Shown: positions 49,225-61,818, numbered from the stretch's first letter. The stretch is DNA of 64,000 bases from Gymnothorax reevesii (GCA_029721435.1 CM056573.1:50537501-50601500), one strand, 5' to 3'. Notes: a model not told the origin generated them from the sequence alone. Program-made: numbers and translations.

Positions 49225-49614
49225 AGAAACTCCGGACACGATTTCAATCACGTAAAAAGTACATAAATATATTTTTTTAATTGTTATTTTCTATACAGTT
49301 TGAATATTCATTTAAAATACATGACAAAAGTAGCAATTTTGTTTGTTTTATTTTACTTTAAACAATTATTTAAGTATTGTAAAATCATGAAACTTGCTTT
49401 CGGACAAGGGTATTTTTAGGTTCAGGCAGCACACTAGGCCCTGTAAAATGAAATATATGTGTATATAAACATTCATTCACATTTTGTAGTATAAATATGT
49501 TGTTGTTTTATTGTTTAATTTAATTATTTGAGATTTTTTAAACACATTTTAACCATTACAATGAGTTTTATCTCCCGGACATGTTTTGTCCCTCATCTCA
49601 AGAATCCCTGATAC

Positions 49615-50299
49615 ACAACAAATTATAAAAAAAGCAATTCATATACTTAGTCTAAAGATGATTATTGCTTACCTCAGAAATCAGTTGGACAGTAAAACAA
49701 ATGTTTGCTGTTGTAGGAAAATTGCCTTTACGACATATGAAATGCCCTGGATAGATAATTCAGACATAGCTGAAACTTGCCAAGGTAGTACTTAGTCTAA
49801 TAAAATTACTATTATAACCAAAATATGGGATTTCAATGAATAATCAACATTACCAAAATTAAATATTGAATAAAATATATTAAATAGAAGATTTAATTCT
49901 TAATGGGAACGATTCTGGAGTTCTTTGTAAGAGCGTTTGACTCGGCTCTGGTGATTGCACCGCTGTCAGCTAGGCTGAATACAACTGCTGTGAGTTGTAT
50001 ACAGCCTGGCCGATCTAAATACACAGCTAACATTGAACCTTATAATGACAAATGTACTGCTTCATATGAAGAACTATTCACATAAAACTGAGTTAACCCT
50101 TTAACTGCCTTCAAACTTTTGGTAAAACACATCATGAGTCACGGTTTCTTAGTGAAATTTGTGTTGAACTTGAACTTGAACCTGATTGAACGATCTCTAA
50201 CGGAATTAAGGTAAGGTGAAAAAATTTGATAAATCAAAGATCAAATGCACAGGTTTTCACCACGGCGACGTTTTGATGCATTGTGATGTGAACTGAATA
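49615..50299. other. Unrecognised AT-rich sequence
   Basis: No gene or known repeat seen. Confidence 0.35.
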
Positions 50300-50303
50300 T
50301 TAA

Positions 50304-50622
50304 AGCTGAAGTCATTAAGATTTTTTTGGTCGTATTTACTGACACTGTCACTATGCTTCGACATGCGAATATGAATCAAGTGATTTTAGAAAAAAATCCG
50401 CAAATTTATGTCCACCCACAGCCTGTATTGCGTTCTGCGCAAATCTACCACTCCAGGCTCAATCTACCAATCAGATCATTAGCACGCGCCTTCGGATGTG
50501 CACAAATAAATTGAGAGACGGACTGATTGGATTTGGCGCAAAAAGGGGAGGGGCTTGAAAGTTGTACTCGTTCAAAAATCTTACTAAGTCCTCTCGGTCA
50601 AGCAATCTTACGGACTTCAGCT
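50304..50622. mobile_element. TTAA-flanked MITE, 319 bp
   Basis: TTAA at 50300-50303 and 50623-50626. Inverted ends AGCTGAAGTCATTAAGATT and the complement of the right end AGCTGAAGTCCGTAAGATT. No coding capacity. The TTAA site suggests mobilisation by a piggyBac- or Kolobok-type transposase. Confidence 0.8.
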
Positions 50623-50724
50623 TTAAGCGTGAAATTTCACTCTAATAGATTGTGATAAAGAAATATGTTGGTGATTATTCCACCAGAGGCAAGATCGCAA
50701 CCTACTGGCCCTCTAAAACCTCTT

Positions 50725-50825
50725 CCAGTAGCCACTTGGTTCTTCCTGGTGGTCTCCCATCCAAGTATTAACCAAGCCCACACCTGCCTAGCTTCAGCCA
50801 CGCAGCTCGAGCAGATTGAATAGTT
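50725..50825 (-). pseudogene. 5S rRNA-like sequence (pseudogene or SINE3-type head)
   Basis: The block GGTCTCCCATCCAAGTATTA, followed by ACCAAGCCCACACCTGCCTA and GCTTC, is the complement of the 3' two-thirds of 5S rRNA, including the internal promoter region. The rest is diverged. It could be a 5S pseudogene or the head of a 5S-derived SINE; no SINE tail recognised. Confidence 0.65.
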
Positions 50826-50927
50826 GTATGAAAGCTGTCCCTTCCTTCACTAATACAGGCTATAGACTTCTGCTTTTAGAACAGCATAGCTTGAAAACGT
50901 AAATCTGTGGTGTTTCATGAGACTTTC

Positions 50928-52963
50928 AGTGGCATAGCCAGAGCTGAAAACTGGTGGCACCCAGTAGTACATCCCTTTACAACCAGTATGAATCTTGGCT
51001 TTTCTTAGTTTTTCTTACCGGCCCTATGGCCCGATAAGCTATTGTCGTGGTTTGGTGTCTGTTGTTCTGAATATTTTTTTTGGCCTGGTAAATTTTCATA
51101 TAAATTTGCCATAACATACTGCTAAACCAAACCGTCTTTTCGGATTTTTGATTGAAACATTTTTGTCCATTTTATGGGCCCACAAAATTTTGGCCCCAAT
51201 GTTAAAAATAGGACTTAGAATTTTTATTAATTCTAAAAACTGCCCAATAAACTTTTTTTTCAAAATCAGACAATCAACATTCCTTGGTACCCTCAATGTG
51301 CAGTGCGAGCACCATTTTGAATGAATCGACAGTAGTGGGTCTAGTGGAGGCGCTGTACTTTAACCTTGGGACTTATGAAGAAAATGCAAAATGGCCTGTG
51401 GAGGTCAAATGGTTGCAGATAGTGATTAAGTTTGTGTAATCAACTTGTAGGAAACCATATATGACCTATATTTTGGCAATGACAAGTTTGACCAGAGATG
51501 ACTTTGAAAGGTCAAACTCAAAGAAAATATTAATAATTTAAAAGATGGTACCTTGAACTGTACCTTCGATGACCTCTGAAGGTCAAACTTTATGGAGAAA
51601 TTTCAATGACTTATTTCATCAAAAGTGTTACAGATGGAGCAAATGTGACCTTGTGAATATTCAATTACTTATATCACGAAAATGTTTACAGATGGAGCTT
51701 AGGTTTGTGTTACAGACTTCTTGGAAGTGACATATGAATTTTCATTTGGTGACGTTCCACTTGACCGTCGGTGACCTTCGAAGGTAAAACTCAACATAGT
51801 GAAATTAAAATTGTATCACCAAAATGGTCACAGATAGAGCCAAAGGTTCATATTGGAGACATTTATAAAGTCATATATTAAGTCCTTTTGGTGACCTCAA
51901 CTTGACCTTTAGTGGCTTTAAAGTTTACAATTGACATAATGAATTTTCAAAGACTTGTATCACCAACACTGCTTCATAGCTTGAGATTGTACGGCAGACG
52001 TATAGGAGGTCTTATAAATGTATGTGACCTTTTATTTAGTGACCTTGACATTGACTTTCAATGATTTGAAGGTCAAACTTCACATGAAATTTTCATAACT
52101 TGTATCAGTACTAAAAAATTTCTTTCTGGTACCCTTAGTTCTATTTTCTTTTTTTGAACACGTTTTCCAATAATAATAAATCCATTGGCAATCAAAGTCA
52201 CAGCCTCTCTCTCCAAGCAATCTATCGGAGACTAAATAATTGGCAAAATTTGGGACATAAAAATAATTTTCTCAAAAAGAAGCCTATGCTTTATGAAAGA
52301 CAAACTGCTCTGAAACATCCGTGCTACCTTTCTTGCATATCAGGCAATTTAACTTGCGCTTCATGATTGTTTAAATTGCTTAAATGAAATAAAAGACCAT
52401 TTGAAAAATCCAATTCCAATTGAAAAATTCCAATCCCTGAGAAAAGAAAAGAGTGAGAAGTCCGGAGTCATAATCGGTTTCCATATTATTAGTGATGAAT
52501 GCATGTGAAACTGAAGAACTTCTATGCACATTGACTTCAATTTCGCATGAGAATCTCTGATCCGCACTGCTATGGAATATCATCTCTCACTACAGCATGG
52601 GTTGATTAAAAAGTGGGACTCGGCAATTAAATATTATTTTGTTTACCGAATTGAAATTTTTGATCTTCACTTTTCTTTTTTGGAGTTAGATTGCTGACTG
52701 CGGCGTGAAAACGTCATATGCATCTAAAAAGCGCGAGAAGCCATTTGCTTGAGAGTTGACAGTTATGCAATTTTGAATAATGCTGATTTAAATGAAAGAT
52801 TGTTGTCTTACCTTAATAGGGAAAACAAGTAACACCTGATAGAGTTTGCAGTGTTTTCAGAGAGAAGCTATTGTTTATTAAAAAAATGATTGAGAATAAA
52901 TCATAACTTTTCATTGTTTTAAAGGAATGTCCTGTGCCCCACCAAATTTTCGCTACGCCACTG
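50928..52963. mobile_element. hAT-like element, 2.0 kb, with internal repeat array
   Basis: The left end CAGTGGCATAGCCAGAG and the complement of the right end CAGTGGCGTAGCGAAAA match at 12 of the first 14 bases and have the CAGTGGCGTAGC form common in fish hAT elements; GGTGG lies just inside both ends. No clear 8-bp duplication remains. No transposase recognised. Confidence 0.6.
51390..52110. repeat. Diverged tandem array rich in AGGTCA/TGACCT
   Basis: About five units of roughly 140-200 bp. Each has GACCTTYGAAGGTCAAACT-like sequence, then a GAAATTTTCA...TTGTATCACC segment, then GTTACAGATGGAGC. Copies start near 51510, 51580, 51780, 51920 and 52070. Degenerate, so old. Confidence 0.7.
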
Positions 52964-53409
52964 GTGGGTTGGATGACCTAAGATTGAAGTGTTTACCTAA
53001 ACTGAAATAAATTACTCAGATAAGCAGGCACAAGGTCAGGCAAATCTTAAAATGTACACCGTACAGGCAGCCAATGCTATATGATAAGTTTGTCAGTAAT
53101 ATGAGTCTCATGTAGGTTTCTGCATAGAACAGATCCACCCTACCATGAGATAGAGATGACAGGGTGATTACATTCTCAAGGCATCGGCAAGATTTCTTTT
53201 CAGAGGAGCTGGCTTGGCAAACATTTGACGCAAATGACGTCAGGAGTGTTGCCACCTGGTGGTCGAATGCCACAAAACCCAAAATAAGGCCGAGATCGGA
53301 AAAGCGTGCGTGTTTTTTTTTTAACTCGTTTTCTTTGTTCCAAATAACGGTCATGCAACCCCATATTATAAATTTAAGGGGAAATTGGTTTGATTTCTTC
53401 AAGCAGTGA

Positions 53410-53830
53410 TCTTTGGAGGATTGACTAGATCAACACCAGACAAAAGTTGACCTATGGAGATTTGTGATTCATCGGTGAATATCACTGACATCCAATCATC
53501 CATACTCCATGATTGAGTCTCTTTAGCCCACTGTTACCTTGCCTTCTTTTGTTTAGGTTTTAGTGTGGGAAGAGACTTTGGAATATTCCGTGGTTTACCA
53601 GACTGTTTTCCTCTTTTAAACTTTTTCATCAATTTTGTTCATATTTGCTCCAAATTTTAGACACTGCTGACTGGGAACAGCTGATATAGTTCACCACTTT
53701 CTGTGAAGTGTAAACCCTGGATGAACATCCTCAACCTGTGGTGATCCAATATTTTTTTTTTCCTCCAGAGGTTATAGAATGTTCATCTGACTATTGCTAT
53801 TACATTGGACCAGACTTAGAGATGCTAACC
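53410..53830 (-). pseudogene. Tc1/mariner-like transposase relic
   Basis: Minus-strand sequence matching the middle of a Tc1-like transposase: an SVIFTDESQI-like first catalytic block near 53455-53500, then W-A-x-x-R-x-K, a KSLPTLKPKQKKARQQ-like segment near 53530-53580 and basic residues near 53600-53650. Many stops; ends not found. Confidence 0.55.
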
Positions 53831-53849
53831 TGCTTTATATTTATATAAT

Positions 53850-56800
53850 CTCTATGAAAAATGTATCACCTAGATTTGGACATGTGCGCACACAAACACA
53901 CTCACACACACAGAGCTCCTTAAATTTGGCTACCAGTAGAACTATGTGTATTTTAAGAGATTCCATTAAATTTGAAATGTGGTATTCTTGCCCAAATAAG
54001 TTGGGATTTTTCATGCCATTTTTGGGGAGTGGGGGGAGTGGGGTGCAGAACATAGTGATGCTGTAACCCAACTTCACAAAAATGAGTATTTTGCAACCAG
54101 TGACTGTAGTCAGCTTACAAAATGGCACAGAGATTGATTGAGAAACGCTGATATCGAGGTACAAATATAATTTTAAATGGATGAGTTAACTATTGTAAAC
54201 TCATTTGTAAATCAATTCACATTAAGCTGCTGCCTAGCTCAGAGCAAATTGGATAATTTTAAAAAGAGATTTACAGTCGTGCACAATATTTTTTCAAGTG
54301 ATTTTTCTTAAATGAATGTCTTCACCAATCAACTGCACATTGAATTTTTAACTACCTTATAGTCAGTAATGCTTCCAACTTCATTTTTACTGAAAGGTCA
54401 TCCTTTCTTATTTTATGTTTGTGAAAGGATTTGGTCTCTTCATGATCAAAATAAGATTTTAGCTGTAAATGATTTTTGCAAAAAAGATAATCATTAATCA
54501 AATGATCGATCCAAAATGAAGGAAACGCTTAGGTCCACCAAAGAGAGGTTATATTAAAGAATAGCAAAAGCGAAAATACAAAAAAAAAAAAGAAATCCAT
54601 TTGAAGTAGGCCAAATTTTGTCCATCAGTTCTCCATGGAATTCAGTGCTGTTGATGCTCTGCTTCTTATGGTAAGGCAGACTAATGACATCTCTGAGTGC
54701 AAAAAAAAAAAAAATTATAATTTCTCTCTGCCTGGAATGGTAGTATACCACTTCAAATACAGCAAATGATACAATTCACGTAGAACAACACATCTAATGG
54801 CATCAGCAGAATCTGTAGGCTGTAATTAATTTTCTGGAAATTTAGCTCAAGTGCCCTCTTCTTATTTTAAGTACTAATTGAACCAATTTCCCTTTTGTAC
54901 ATGTACTCTGTACTTCTATTTTAAAGCAATAACTCATTGATCAAGCCCACCACTCAGCTGCAAACACTCATTTCAATGGTTCCACTTATACAGTGACCAA
55001 AACAGACTGTCACATAACAATTCAAATGCACCGCTTCATTACCTAACTACAATTTCATACCTCTTGCTGTGTGTGTGTGTATGTGTGTGTGCGTGTGTGT
55101 GTGTATGTGCAGTTTCTCCTCTCACCTGCCAAGGATTTATTTTCAGACTTATATTTAAATATGATTTTGGCAACTAAAACATACAACTGGTTGTGTTGTG
55201 GCGTTATCATTTTTGTTGGGAAATCTGAATTCCAAGGCATTGAATTATTTTTGACTGTATCAACACTTGCATAAAAAATAACGAATTCTATTGGACTTAG
55301 GGCCAGAAATGAAGTCTTCAACCTGAGTTCAGAGAAGGGATCCGCATCTGCTATAGATGCCTGTTGTTAAGATATTTATGGAACTCCAAATAAATTAAAT
55401 CTGCATGCAGGCAGGTTGAGAGGTGTGCAAGGGAGCGTCGGTGTTTGAGTTTTTATCTGTGTGTGTGTTTGTGTGTTTGTATGTGTGTGCGTGAGCTTGT
55501 GTGTGTTTCGAGGCATGGGGTCTCGAACATCGTATGTAGGGGACACCTTATTATAAAGGAAGGGTCTGCAATTGGATGCTGATATTGAGAAATTTGGAAT
55601 GTACTTTTCTAAGTTTATATTGTTAAGAAAATTAATGGAAGTATGGGCAAAAGCGCCTATTTACTTCTTTAGCGTTTGCACATAAGCAGAAGTCGATGCA
55701 ATAAAATGCCGTATTTTTAGATTTTCTTTTGTGGAGACAGCAATTTTTGTTCCTTATTCTGCTTTTTGGTCATTTGTCCAACATATGTTTTGATTCTGGA
55801 TTATGCTGGGGCTTGCAAGATATTAATGTGTTCTGCTTAGTTAAAATAGACCAATTAGAACTCTTGGGAGTGGTTTAAAGTGAAAACTAGCAATTTGTTT
55901 TCTGCTGGGAGCTGATTTGACGTCCTCGATGTACCTTAGTTACAGGTATAAGGGGATGTAGTGGTTCAGTCAGTTAAAAATGGGTTATTATCCTGTTCGT
56001 GCATTACTTTTTCCAATTGCCATATTCGAGAATGTTATGCCCATCAATTAAATCAGGATACAAACAACTTTTAGGTGGATTGGCTATTTAAGTAGGCCCA
56101 AACAGTAATCCAAAGAATAAAAGTTTCATGAGGCGCCTACAGTGCAGCAAGGGAGTGGATGCAGCCGTACTGTATTAAAACCTGCTAAAGCAGTTCAATG
56201 GAAGCAACAGCTGTGTATGAATGAATAACAAGTTAGCTCTATGCATTTTAAGTCATCAAATCCCACACCTCCTCACCTACCCCTTATTTGCGAAGGGGAC
56301 AGAATTGAGGTGCTAATTAACGTGATAAAGAGTTGAACAAATCTGATGGAAGTGCAGGATTCTGGAGAGAAAATAATGTGTTACATCTGTATTCTCAAAC
56401 ACTCAGAGAGGTGTTAGTTTCATGTTTAATTAATTACTCTTTTTTGCCTTAACTGTATATCGACAAATGGGGACCAATTAGAAATGGGAGTGAAATGTTA
56501 AAGAATAATCAATGACGCAATTATTGGAATATTTGCTATTCCCTATGTTTTTACAACCGTTATCATTGCCTGCACTGTTTACACTCTAAATGACAGGACT
56601 GAATAGCTAGGATAAAATTTATTGTATTTGAAGCGAGAATTAATGAAGCTAAGGCAAATCGGACTAATAAAGGCAATTGTTAAGGACATAATGTAACCAA
56701 TCTGCTTCTACCTTTTCAAATAGCTCCCTCATTTGCAGTCCAGATTGCCAGGTTGTATTTCTTATATCAAGATAGTATTTTTTCATTATTGATTTTTTGT

Positions 56801-58023
56801 TTTATTCATTTTTATTTGCTCAATTGCATTGTCACAAAGAGTACATTTCCACAGGTCATTTCCCATTTCCAGATGACGTGTTCTAAAACAGTTTTTAAAA
56901 AAAAGCATCCAGCTAGCCAGGAAACTTGCTATGTCTGTGTAGTATGTTTGTCCTATGATTTTCTGCTTCATAATTAATACCACTTTGTCGCATGATTACC
57001 AGTACTATGTAACATCTGATGATATCATCATTAACTTAAAAGTAATATGAAAAATTGTGTCATCCCAAAAATGACCATACCACATTCTTCTATTATTGCA
57101 TAAATTTCAATTCCTCTTTTTCTCTTTTTTCAGATATTTTCTTTTTGTTCTTGAATGCATGTACTGTATATCGAGCATCAAATTACTTCAGGGGATAAAT
57201 TAATTCCCTTTGGGTAGCGAGGCAAAACTGATTTTAAGACGAAAGGAGAGACATATGAAAGAAAACTATGACAATGGAAAATTGAGCAAAAAAGCCTGGA
57301 GAAAAAAATTAGGCAAGCATGTTTATGCAACGCTTCTTTATTCTACAGTAGTGGCGCAGTGTTAATTTACCAAAAGGCAATTGATGTCCAAGAATTTCAG
57401 TCAGCTTTGACGTTATCCCAGGTAATTTGCTATTGGTAACTTTTGATTCTATATTACCAGAAAGTATAAGAAATACTGTTCATTGCTTTCATTCTGCTTT
57501 GGAAAACATTTCCTCCACGTTAGTTCTATAGCCTCTGGTTAGTTTGACATTTTAAGAAACAGCCAACATCAGGAAGTGTACGTGAGGACACTTTTTTTTT
57601 TTTTTAGAAAGAATGACAACCCATGGTTGAAAAATTGCAGATGGAGCAAGAGAGGGAAGGCTAGACATGGTCAGTGAGAAAACGGTGGTCAGACAGCAGT
57701 GAAGCGTTCAGACGACTTGGTTGAGGGAGGTCAAGTGTCCAGTCCAGAGTTTATTCTCACTGGTCAATCTGTGAGGAGCAGAAGTTCTGGTTCTGACATA
57801 GAGGACAGACAATGAGAGAAGCAGCCAACATGAGCACAGTGCATATGAAGGAAAATTGGAAATAGGAAAAAAAAAAACACTAAGAGAACCGTGGAAGAGT
57901 TGCTCAATACACAACAGAATGTCTTACAATCTGGCAAAGTAGAAGACAAACACTGGCACTTAAATGTAGGGAGGCAATGATAAACTGCATGAAACAGGTA
58001 AGAGTGAAAGCATGTGGAATGTA
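53850..58023. other. AT-rich sequence with TG/CA tracts, no gene
   Basis: No gene or transposon recognised in about 4 kb. Contains imperfect CA/TG tracts near 53885-53912, 55066-55108 and 55455-55505, and a degraded tRNA-like stretch near 55944-56010. Confidence 0.45.
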
Positions 58024-58080
58024 CAGAGCAGGGCCCGAAATTGTGACCGTTTTGGCCCCATATACAACCAAAATTAACAC

Positions 58081-58575
58081 TGCGTGCCGGATAGCTCACT
58101 CGGTTAAGGCACTGCGTTGCAGTGCAGAAGTGTCTATCACATTGCGGGTTCAAGCCCCGGTCGTACCAACCGGCAGTGATCGGCAGCTTTTTCAGCGTAG
58201 CGCACAATTGGCTATAGCGCTACAGGGTTTCAAATTGGGAAGGGACTGTCGGAAATGGGATATAAAATAAACAGCTTTGTTCACTGCTCAAGCGCCTCCT
58301 GTTTGCCAGACGGGCGCTCGTCAGGAAGACTCTAAGCCAGGTCATGTCCGGTTATCCTCCGCCCTTGTTCTGAACTTGCGAAGATTCAACCAATGAGTGT
58401 ATAAGAAGCGGTGGCTGACAGGGACGTGCTTCGGAGGAGAGCCGCGAACTGTCTACACTCACCTGAAATGGCAGCAAGGGGTCGCAAACGAGCAAGCCTT
58501 GTACATAGTTCACCAATTGGGCATTCCAGATTTGAGCGGGATTGGAGATGCCAAATTTTTTTTTTTTTTTAAATT
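58081..58575 (+). mobile_element. tRNA-derived SINE
   Basis: The tRNA-like head has an A box GATAGCTCACTCGGTTAAG and a B box GGGTTCAAGCCCC (about 58145-58157), then a body of about 350 bp and a tail region with GGGGTCGCAAACGAGC and GGGCATTCCAGATTTGAG, ending in GATGCCAAA plus about 14 T. This has the layout of fish SINEs whose 3' tail matches a partner LINE. It lies inside a hAT copy, with AAATT-like sequence on both sides. Confidence 0.72.
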
Positions 58576-59034
58576 TGCACAGTGCAACCTTTGAATTAAA
58601 ATATTCGCACCTGTGCGACTGCTTTTCCCCCCAATTAAATGCCCCTTTTCTCGTACATTTGGTAGTTCGCTGGCTTGCAGACTGCTGCTGCAGCTTGAGT
58701 AGATTTGGGCATATGTGTCGGAGCAGTGCATGCATTTGGGCATAACCGCAGGCGGGCCTACCGGTAAAAGAATGGAGCACACCCAATGTGTTCCCTTGAG
58801 CGGACAATCACCGTTCTGATTAATCTAAGGGTAGCTTGACGTCCTAAACCTCAGTAGGCTCTACTGTGTCTAGAGTGGTTTTATAATAGCCGTTAATCTC
58901 TTAATTTCGGGGTACTGAGAGTTACTATTTTAAGTATAGACAAGATTTAAATGGAAAATGAAACAAAGAACAATAGAATACTTTTTATGGTACCGTTGAC
59001 ATTATAAAACAAGTCGGTAACAAAAGTTACTGAA

Positions 59035-59835
59035 ATGGAGAATCACGACAATGAGTGCAATGGTGATTCAAGCAAACTGGCGGTTCTTTATTTTCGCAAC
59101 GAGTGGCTTCGAAATTTTGAATGGCTGAAGTTTAAAGGTGAAATAACTGTGTTCATTGTAAAGTTAATTTGGCCTGGATCTCGCAGGTAACAAAGTTTTG
59201 GCTGCTTTAAACGTGAAAGTCCCTCCATACATGAAGAAATTGGAAAACACAGAAAATTCTGTGACAAATGTGCATCAACGAGTAGGTCCGGTGTTCTGTC
59301 AATTTTTGTATCCTATCAGAATATGCTTCCTCGCGGTTTTGCGTTTGCTCAGACATAAAATCTTCGTCTCGGCTTCTTCCCTCATATCTTAAGTAGTCTA
59401 TCTGAAAAATCATAAAAAATATTTTTTCTGCACATCTTTCAATCTGTAAGCGTTTATATATTTGCACAATGTGCACGCTAGGTTTTCCTTAAAATGCAAA
59501 AATTAGATGACAATGGCATGCAGCATATGTATTTAAAATAAAAGTATCCAAATCTGCTTATGTGATAATAAGCGAACAAATAACTAAGTTACCTCTGTAG
59601 ACTGGTTCATATTGCAATATTAATATTATAAAACAACGACTTAACGTCCGATCTGCATTTAAGGCTAACACAGTTGAAGATTTGATTGGGATCAGTGTGG
59701 AGGGTCCTCCACTGGACATATTTGATACCTCACAGGCAGTGAAGACATGGATGGACCCAATTTTAAATCTGCCCTCAGGATACGGCATAAAGCCAATGTA
59801 GTGGAAACTTTTGTTAATCAATGAACTCAAGACTG
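59035..59835 (+). pseudogene. hAT transposase, internally deleted
   Basis: The N-terminal frame from ATG 59035 (MENHDNECNGDSSKLAVLYF, then WLRNFEWLKFKGEI) resembles the W-L-x-x-F-x-WL entry of hAT-associated TTF/BED-type zinc fingers; a CFKRESPSIHEEIGKHRKFC-like segment follows near 59200. The C-terminal frame at about 59650-59810 reads EGPPLDIFDTSQAVKTWMD, typical of the hAT dimerisation end. The catalytic middle is missing and the frames are disconnected. Confidence 0.65.
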
Positions 59836-60329
59836 TCATATTGTTTCATGACTTTCATTTGTCAGAGACAATTGTTTTGTTATTGTGGAGTGTTACATAG
59901 TTTTTTAAACAATAAAAAATATAATAATCGGTGCTTCTTAGATTTCAGTGCGTGCGCTCCTAAATTCTGGCTCCCGCTCCTAACTTTTTGAACTTAGGAG
60001 CCCAGTGCAACTAAGTGAAAAAGTTCATTGCGAGCCCTGCAGAGAAAGAGGCAAAGCAACAAGACAAAAATTCAATAATGAGAAACAATTAACGGAACAA
60101 AACCGAAACTGACACAGACAGCTAGTGTGTGGCAGGTCCCCTCCACCCCACAGGCTAATCCCGGATGCTAGCGGAGGAACCTCTGTATCAGTGATGGGTC
60201 TAGAATATGCTGCTCAGGAACCCAGGAATATTATTCCAGTCCTTACCCCTCCTAATCCATCAAAAACTTGCAGCCATACCCCTGCAATGCACATGCAGGA
60301 TGCGACACATGGAGTAAGCAGAACCTCAG

Positions 60330-61345
60330 TCAGTCAGTTGAGGGGGAGGTGGGGGACAGGGAGGAGGGCTGACACAAGACAAAAAAATGGGAACACAGGA
60401 TGGACGCCTGTAGGAGGAAGGAAAAGACAAATATCACCCGAAAAATTGGAAAGGATCCAATGAACCGAGGGGCAAGCTTTTTGAAATCAGCTTTGACAGC
60501 AATGTCTCTGGTCACAAGCCAAACCCACGGACTCACGTGGTACTTGTCAGTGGTTGCGCTGGTCTGCCCCCTTTTTATCCCTGGTGGAAACGTCCTCCTA
60601 CTCTTTCTCCTTCGTGGGAAACAGCAGGGGTTGGTAGCCCTGGCAGCACTCAAATGGAGACATCCAGACACCAGCCACCAGCAGGGAGTAACAGTATGGA
60701 CAGATTCCACCTAGGGAAGAAGGCGAAACCACTTTGAGGTTTCCTCAGTCAGGTCATTCAAGCATTTCCCTAATTCCTGGTTCAACCTCTCAGTCTGGCT
60801 ATTGGTTCTCCAGGTAAAAGCCAGACTAAAGGCACGGAGTGCCTCACACCATGGGGCAGGAGGCCTTCTAGAACTGACAGGCAAATTAAGGACCATGGTC
60901 TGAGATAATATCTTGGGGGATGCCAAAAAGGCGTTCAATATGCTGGCGGAAGAGTACAGCTGTTTCCTTGACTTTGGGCAGCTTTTCCAATGGGACTAAT
61001 GGGCTACCGTGGAGAATCAGCCAACAGAGGTAAGAACCACCATGTGACTGTTAGACTCTGGCAGGCCAGTGGCAAAGTAAATGGCCATGCAAGTCCCAAA
61101 AAAAAACCTTGAAAGGCTGTACTAGCACACTGGTGGGCTGGTCGGAGGTTTTAAAGATGGCCCACAAACTGCAGGCAGCAATGAACTCTCAGGTGTCTTG
61201 GTTGACGGCAGGCCATCAGAACTAGCAGCTGACTAAGGACAGAGTGCGTCTGACGCCTGGATGACAGAGCAATGTAGGAACATGAGCCCAAGCGTGGAAT
61301 TTTGCCCTAACCCCCACAGGGACAAATAATCTTCCATCTGGGCAT
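60330..61345 (-). pseudogene. Ty3/Gypsy integrase relic
   Basis: Minus-strand fragments of a Gypsy pol 3' end: CHPGVRRTLSLV (about 61215-61265, integrase zinc-finger region), a core with QDIISDHGP (about 60890-60915, second catalytic Asp), TNSQTERLNQELGKCLNDLT (about 60750-60810, with the Glu), and downstream VWLVTRDIAVKADFKKLAPR and FIGSFPIFRVI (about 60430-60530), the usual post-integrase segment. Frequent stops and frameshifts. No LTRs confirmed next to it. Confidence 0.82.
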
Positions 61346-61818
61346 CCTCAAGGACAAGAGTGGGTCTCGCTGATCACCTGAACTACTTGCTTCACCTCAA
61401 GCTTGGTCATGGCAATGAGAGGGAAACCTGACTTGTAATAATGATACACATACTTTATACTGAATATTTATATCAGGAAGCAATATAATAGTCATGAAAT
61501 AAAATATTTTTCATACTAAAGGTGCCCTGCGTAAGAATTGAGGTCAAAATATCCAAAAATGAGCCAGACACAGCAAAATAATAAGAAGAAATAAGGGCAA
61601 TGATGTCTTAAAAAAGATGGCAAGGTATAGTGCTGCAGAAATATCCACCTGAATTAGCACAGTAAATCACTAGCTGTGCACCGTCCTGTGTCATAATACC
61701 AGTTTCTGCCATGGGTGGCGGTATGCAGGCAACATAACAACCAGCCAAACTGCAGGGCACTAATGAATCGCATGGCTTGAGGGCGTACTTGAACCTGATG
61801 TCAATCGTGTGGAAGGTA

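Larger units (their letters stand above)
44703..49610 (-). mobile_element. Apparently intact 4.9-kb DNA transposon (4-bp TSD)
   Basis: The left terminus starts CAGGGATTCTTGAGA; the complement of the right terminus starts with the same 15 bases and continues similarly to about base 27 with two mismatches. An exact 4-bp direct repeat ATAC flanks it (44699-44702 and 49611-49614). The single long coding region is on the minus strand (45588-48134). Subterminal repeats CTTATGGWGTTGAC occur on both sides of the coding region and not within it. TIRs, TSD and an open transposase together suggest a recent, possibly active, insertion. A 4-bp TSD is known for Sola and a few other superfamilies; that assignment is an inference. 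Confidence 0.9.
58029..60039 (+). mobile_element. hAT transposon relic with nested SINE
   Basis: Left end CAGGGCCCGAAATTG, complement of right end CAGGGCTCGCAATG. A 5-bp repeat CAGAG abuts both ends (58024-58028 and 60040-60044). The remaining transposase fragments are hAT-like. A SINE is inserted at about 58077. Some hAT groups have 5-6-bp duplications; an eroded 8-bp one is also possible. Confidence 0.75.

Noticed and set aside
57708..58270. Frames of 147 and 97 codons
   Set aside because: They overlap the hAT end and the SINE, with no protein similarity seen.
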